Positions 5,667-7,821 of a DNA stretch of 7,821 nt are shown here, one piece after another. A program made the translations under genes and the position numbers. Source of the DNA: Acidobacteriota bacterium (GTDB taxonomy: Bacteria > Acidobacteriota > Vicinamibacteria > Vicinamibacterales > SCN-69-37); NCBI GenBank assembly GCA_021824055.1, contig JAKALV010000154.1, positions 1 through 7,821 on the forward strand. Reading direction: 5' to 3'. The notes under the pieces are model-generated. The model searched no databases and was not told the origin of the DNA. It was given only the letters and a program-made list of their open reading frames with translations. Positions within the stretch are counted from its first letter, which is position 1; every line of letters starts with the position of its first letter.

Positions 5667-6305
5667 TCAGGGCGCCAGGTTGTCGATGCGCCAGCCGTCG
5701 CCGGCCCGGCTGTACTTGAACCGGTCGTGCAGGCGGTTCGCGCCGCCCTGCCAGAACTCGATGTCCCGCGGCGCCACGCGGAAGCCGCCCCAGAATGACG
5801 GCACCGGAATGTCGCCGTCGCCGAATTTCTTCATGAGCTCGTCGAACTTCATCTCCAGGGCCTTGCGCGCTTCGATGATGCGGCTCTGCGGCGATACCCA
5901 CGCCGCGATCCGGCTCTCGCGCGGCCGCGAGAAGAAGTAGCGCGCCACATCGGCGAGCGGCAGCCGCGCGGCGGTGCCGGTGATCTTGATCTGGCGCTCG
6001 AACTCGCGCCAGTAGAACAGGAGCGCCACGTTGGGGTTTTCCCCGATCTGCACGCTCTTGGTGCTCTCCAGATTGGTGAAGAACACGAACCCGTCCTCGC
6101 TGAAGGCTTTGAGCAGGACGGTGCGCAGCGTCGGCTCGCCGGCCCGTCCCACTGTGGCAAGGCTCATGGCGTTGGCGTCCACGAGCTCGGACGCGATCGC
6201 CTCGTCGAGCCACTTCTTGAATTGCACGAATGGGTTCGGGTCGAGATCCTCGCGGCGCAGTTGGGCGCGGCCGTAGTTGCGGCGCAGGTTGGCGATGTCC
6301 GTCAT
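5667..6305 (-). CDS. pdxH: Pyridoxamine 5'-phosphate oxidase
   Basis: A 212-residue FMN enzyme that oxidises pyridoxamine 5'-phosphate or pyridoxine 5'-phosphate to pyridoxal 5'-phosphate with oxygen, the last step of vitamin B6 synthesis and salvage in the cytoplasm. It is full length and collinear with E. coli PdxH. FMN contacts are seen in RTVLLK (R61-K66), FFTN (75-78), STKS (81-84), RQIK (104-107), and W185 and R195 near the end. The substrate-site residues Y123, R127 and S131 in YFFSRPRES match Y129, R133 and S137 of the E. coli enzyme, and RLHDR (191-195) supplies the conserved Arg and His. The C-terminal segment PSFWGGFRV and the ending WRIDNLAP are typical. The ATG lies four bases after the lipB stop; the ribosome binding site is weak, so coupling to lipB is likely. 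Confidence 0.97.
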   Translation of the reverse strand: MTDIANLRRNYGRAQLRREDLDPNPFVQFKKWLDEAIASELVDANAMSLATVGRAGEPTLRTVLLKAFSEDGFVFFTNLESTKSVQIGENPNVALLFYWREFERQIKITGTAARLPLADVARYFFSRPRESRIAAWVSPQSRIIEARKALEMKFDELMKKFGDGDIPVPSFWGGFRVAPRDIEFWQGGANRLHDRFKYSRAGDGWRIDNLAP

Positions 6306-6309
6306 CAGG

Positions 6310-6981
6310 CTAGATGTTACCCTGCGCGGCCGGCGCGAAGACCTGACGGAACGCCGATGCCACCGCCGCCTCGGCCTCCGCCATCGTCACTGGGCGTCCG
6401 AGCCGACGCTCGAGCGACGTGACGCCGTGATCCGTGATGCCGCACGGCACGATCAGATTGAAGTGACTGAGGTCGGTGGACACGTTGAGCGCGAAACCGT
6501 GGCTCGTGATCCAGCGGCTGATGCGGACGCCGATCGCCGCCAGCTTCTCTTCCGTCCCGCCCTCGCCCGGCGGCGGCGCCACCCACACGCCGGTCAGTCC
6601 CTTCACGCGGATGGCCTCGATGCCGAACGCGGCGGCGGCGCGGATGAGGACTTCCTCGATGTCGCGAACGTAGCGGTGCACATCCTTGCGATCGGGCGCG
6701 AGGTCGAGGATTGGATACCCGACGAGCTGTCCGGGACCGTGGTAGGTCACGTCACCGCCGCGGCCCGACTCGTGCACCGTCACGCCCTCGCGCGCGAGCT
6801 CTGCGGGCGTGGCGACGATGTGCTTCGGCCCCTGACGGGTCTTGACGCCCAGCGTGATGACGGGCGGATGCTCGAGGAGCAGCAGCGTGTCGGGAATCGC
6901 GCCGGCGCGCCGCTCTTCCACCAGCTTCGCCTGAAGCGCCAGGCCGTCTTCGTACGACACGCGGCCGAGCCGGCGGACCAC
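6310..6981 (-). CDS. lipB: Octanoyl-ACP:protein octanoyltransferase (lipoyl transferase)
   Basis: A 223-residue enzyme that moves octanoyl groups from acyl carrier protein to the lipoyl domains of 2-oxo acid dehydrogenases and GcvH, the first step of lipoate assembly. Signature stretches are LLLEHPPVITLG (33-44), the substrate-binding RGGDVTYHGPGQLVGYP (74-90), KLAAIGVR with conserved K146, HGFALNV (161-167), and NLIVPCGI with catalytic C180. The start is chosen as the GTG at 6981-6979: the frame has no ATG in this area until one at 7104, which would lie deep inside the E2 gene, and GTG gives the usual family length and first strand. It begins 11 bases after the E2 stop. Position next to an E2 gene links the modifying enzyme with its substrate. 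Confidence 0.95.
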   Translation of the reverse strand: MVRRLGRVSYEDGLALQAKLVEERRAGAIPDTLLLLEHPPVITLGVKTRQGPKHIVATPAELAREGVTVHESGRGGDVTYHGPGQLVGYPILDLAPDRKDVHRYVRDIEEVLIRAAAAFGIEAIRVKGLTGVWVAPPPGEGGTEEKLAAIGVRISRWITSHGFALNVSTDLSHFNLIVPCGITDHGVTSLERRLGRPVTMAEAEAAVASAFRQVFAPAAQGNI

Positions 6982-6992
6982 GATGTTCGTGA

Positions 6993-7821
6993 TCAGACGT
7001 CTTTCTCGTCGAAGTTCTGCAGCCGGTCCTTGAGCGCCTGCAGGAACCGGCCGGCGTCCGCGCCATCGATCAGGCGGTGGTCGTAGCCGAGCGTCAGGTA
7101 GCACATCGGCCGGACGGCGATCATGTCGTCGACGACCACCACGCGCTTGTCGATGCTGCCGACGCCGAGAATCGCCACCTGCGGCTGGCTGATGATCGGC
7201 AGGCCGAAGAGCGCGCCGAAAATGCCCGGGTTGGTGATCGTGAACGTCCCGCCCTGCACTTCCTCGGGATTCAGCTTCTTCGACCGGGCGCGCGAGGCCA
7301 GATCCTGCACCGCGCGGCAGATGCCGAGCATGTTCTTCTCGTCGGCGTTCTTGATCACGGGCACGATCAGTCCCTGCTCGAGCGCCACGGCAATGCCGAG
7401 GTTGATATCGCGCTTGTAGACGATGGCGTCGCCGTCGATCGCCGCGTTGCTGAACGGGAACTGCCGGATCGTGTCGATCGTGGCTTTCGCGATGAACGCC
7501 GTGTAGGTGAGCTTCGCGCCCATCCGCTCGTACTCGGCCTTCTTCTTCTGGCGGATCTGGTCGAGGCGGCTGAAGTCCACCTCGTACGCCGAGTACACAT
7601 GCGCCGACGTGCGGATGCTCGTGATCATGTGCTCGGCGATCTTCTTGCGCATCACGCCCATCTTCTCGACGCGGTCGACCAGTGGGCCGAACGCCGGCTT
7701 CGTGGAGAGCGCCGGCGTCGCGGCCTGAACGGCGTCCGTCGGCTCGGCCGGCGTTGCCGGGCGCGCCGCCGCGCCGCGCTCGATGGCCGCGAGGATGTCT
7801 TTCTTCGTCACGCGGCCGGCA
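6993..7821 (-). CDS. 2-oxo acid dehydrogenase E2 (dihydrolipoamide acyltransferase), C-terminal part
   Basis: The frame is open to the right edge, so the N-terminal lipoyl domain lies outside the window. The visible part starts with the end of the E1/E3-binding domain (GRVTKKDILAAIE), then an Ala/Pro-rich linker, then the catalytic domain from FGPLVDRVEKMGVMR to the end. The GTG at 7811 inside that binding domain is not the real start. Catalytic marks are DHRLIDGADAG, with H245 and D249 counted from that GTG (the HxxxDG motif), and NPGIFG and PQVAILGVG in the core. E2 transfers the acyl group from the lipoyl arm to CoA in a large cytoplasmic complex. The YDHRLIDGADAGRFL ending is of the pyruvate or 2-oxoglutarate dehydrogenase type; which acid is used cannot be settled from this part. 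lipB follows after 11 bases. Confidence 0.95.
   Translation of the reverse strand, partial: AGRVTKKDILAAIERGAAARPATPAEPTDAVQAATPALSTKPAFGPLVDRVEKMGVMRKKIAEHMITSIRTSAHVYSAYEVDFSRLDQIRQKKKAEYERMGAKLTYTAFIAKATIDTIRQFPFSNAAIDGDAIVYKRDINLGIAVALEQGLIVPVIKNADEKNMLGICRAVQDLASRARSKKLNPEEVQGGTFTITNPGIFGALFGLPIISQPQVAILGVGSIDKRVVVVDDMIAVRPMCYLTLGYDHRLIDGADAGRFLQALKDRLQNFDEKDV

Overview
The window looks like a high-GC bacterial chromosome. Short gaps, a five-gene run on the minus strand, and a metzincin lipoprotein beside lipB and pdxH would suit an Acidobacteriota (Vicinamibacteria-like) or similar soil lineage. That placement is an impression from composition and gene content; no phylogenetic marker is present.

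Left part (1-2856) is accessory in character. The first 91 bases hold the start of a minus-strand membrane-anchored protein, with a possible promoter behind it. At 211-420 (+) lies what looks like the orphan C-terminal end of a conserved protein, followed by a good rho-independent terminator at 500-530 (+). Then comes a minus-strand toxin-antitoxin-like module: an XRE-type HTH protein fused to an ImmA/IrrE metallopeptidase (1045-2181), overlapping by one base a DUF4411-type PIN ribonuclease gene (556-1045). One extra base near 676 knocks the PIN gene out of frame. A 21-bp palindrome at 2244-2264, upstream of the module, is a candidate operator. From 2314 to 2795 there is a second + strand terminator resembling the first, a doubtful + strand ORF (2352-2657), a minus-strand terminator (2566-2599), and a 38-residue proline-rich minus-strand ORF (2679-2795) that this terminator would serve. 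No other gene is visible in 92-555 or 2182-2856.

Middle and right part (2857-7821) is densely coding. A short-chain dehydrogenase (2857-3639, +) converges on a five-gene minus-strand run, read right to left: the C-terminal part of a 2-oxo acid dehydrogenase E2 acyltransferase (6993 to beyond the edge), lipB (6310-6981), pdxH (5667-6305), a membrane transglutaminase-like protein (4686-5663) and a secreted lipoprotein with an Ig/FN3-like domain and a metzincin zinc-protease motif (3662-4660). Gaps in this run are 3 to 25 bases, so co-transcription is likely. LipB makes the octanoyl-modified lipoyl domains that E2 enzymes need, and PdxH makes pyridoxal 5'-phosphate, so the first three genes form a cofactor and central-metabolism group. 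The last two are envelope proteins of unknown role that share the transcript.

The items most worth following are the frameshifted toxin with an intact partner, the look-alike hairpins on both sides of that module, and the transglutaminase/metzincin pair. None of them amounts to a clearly new system on sequence alone.
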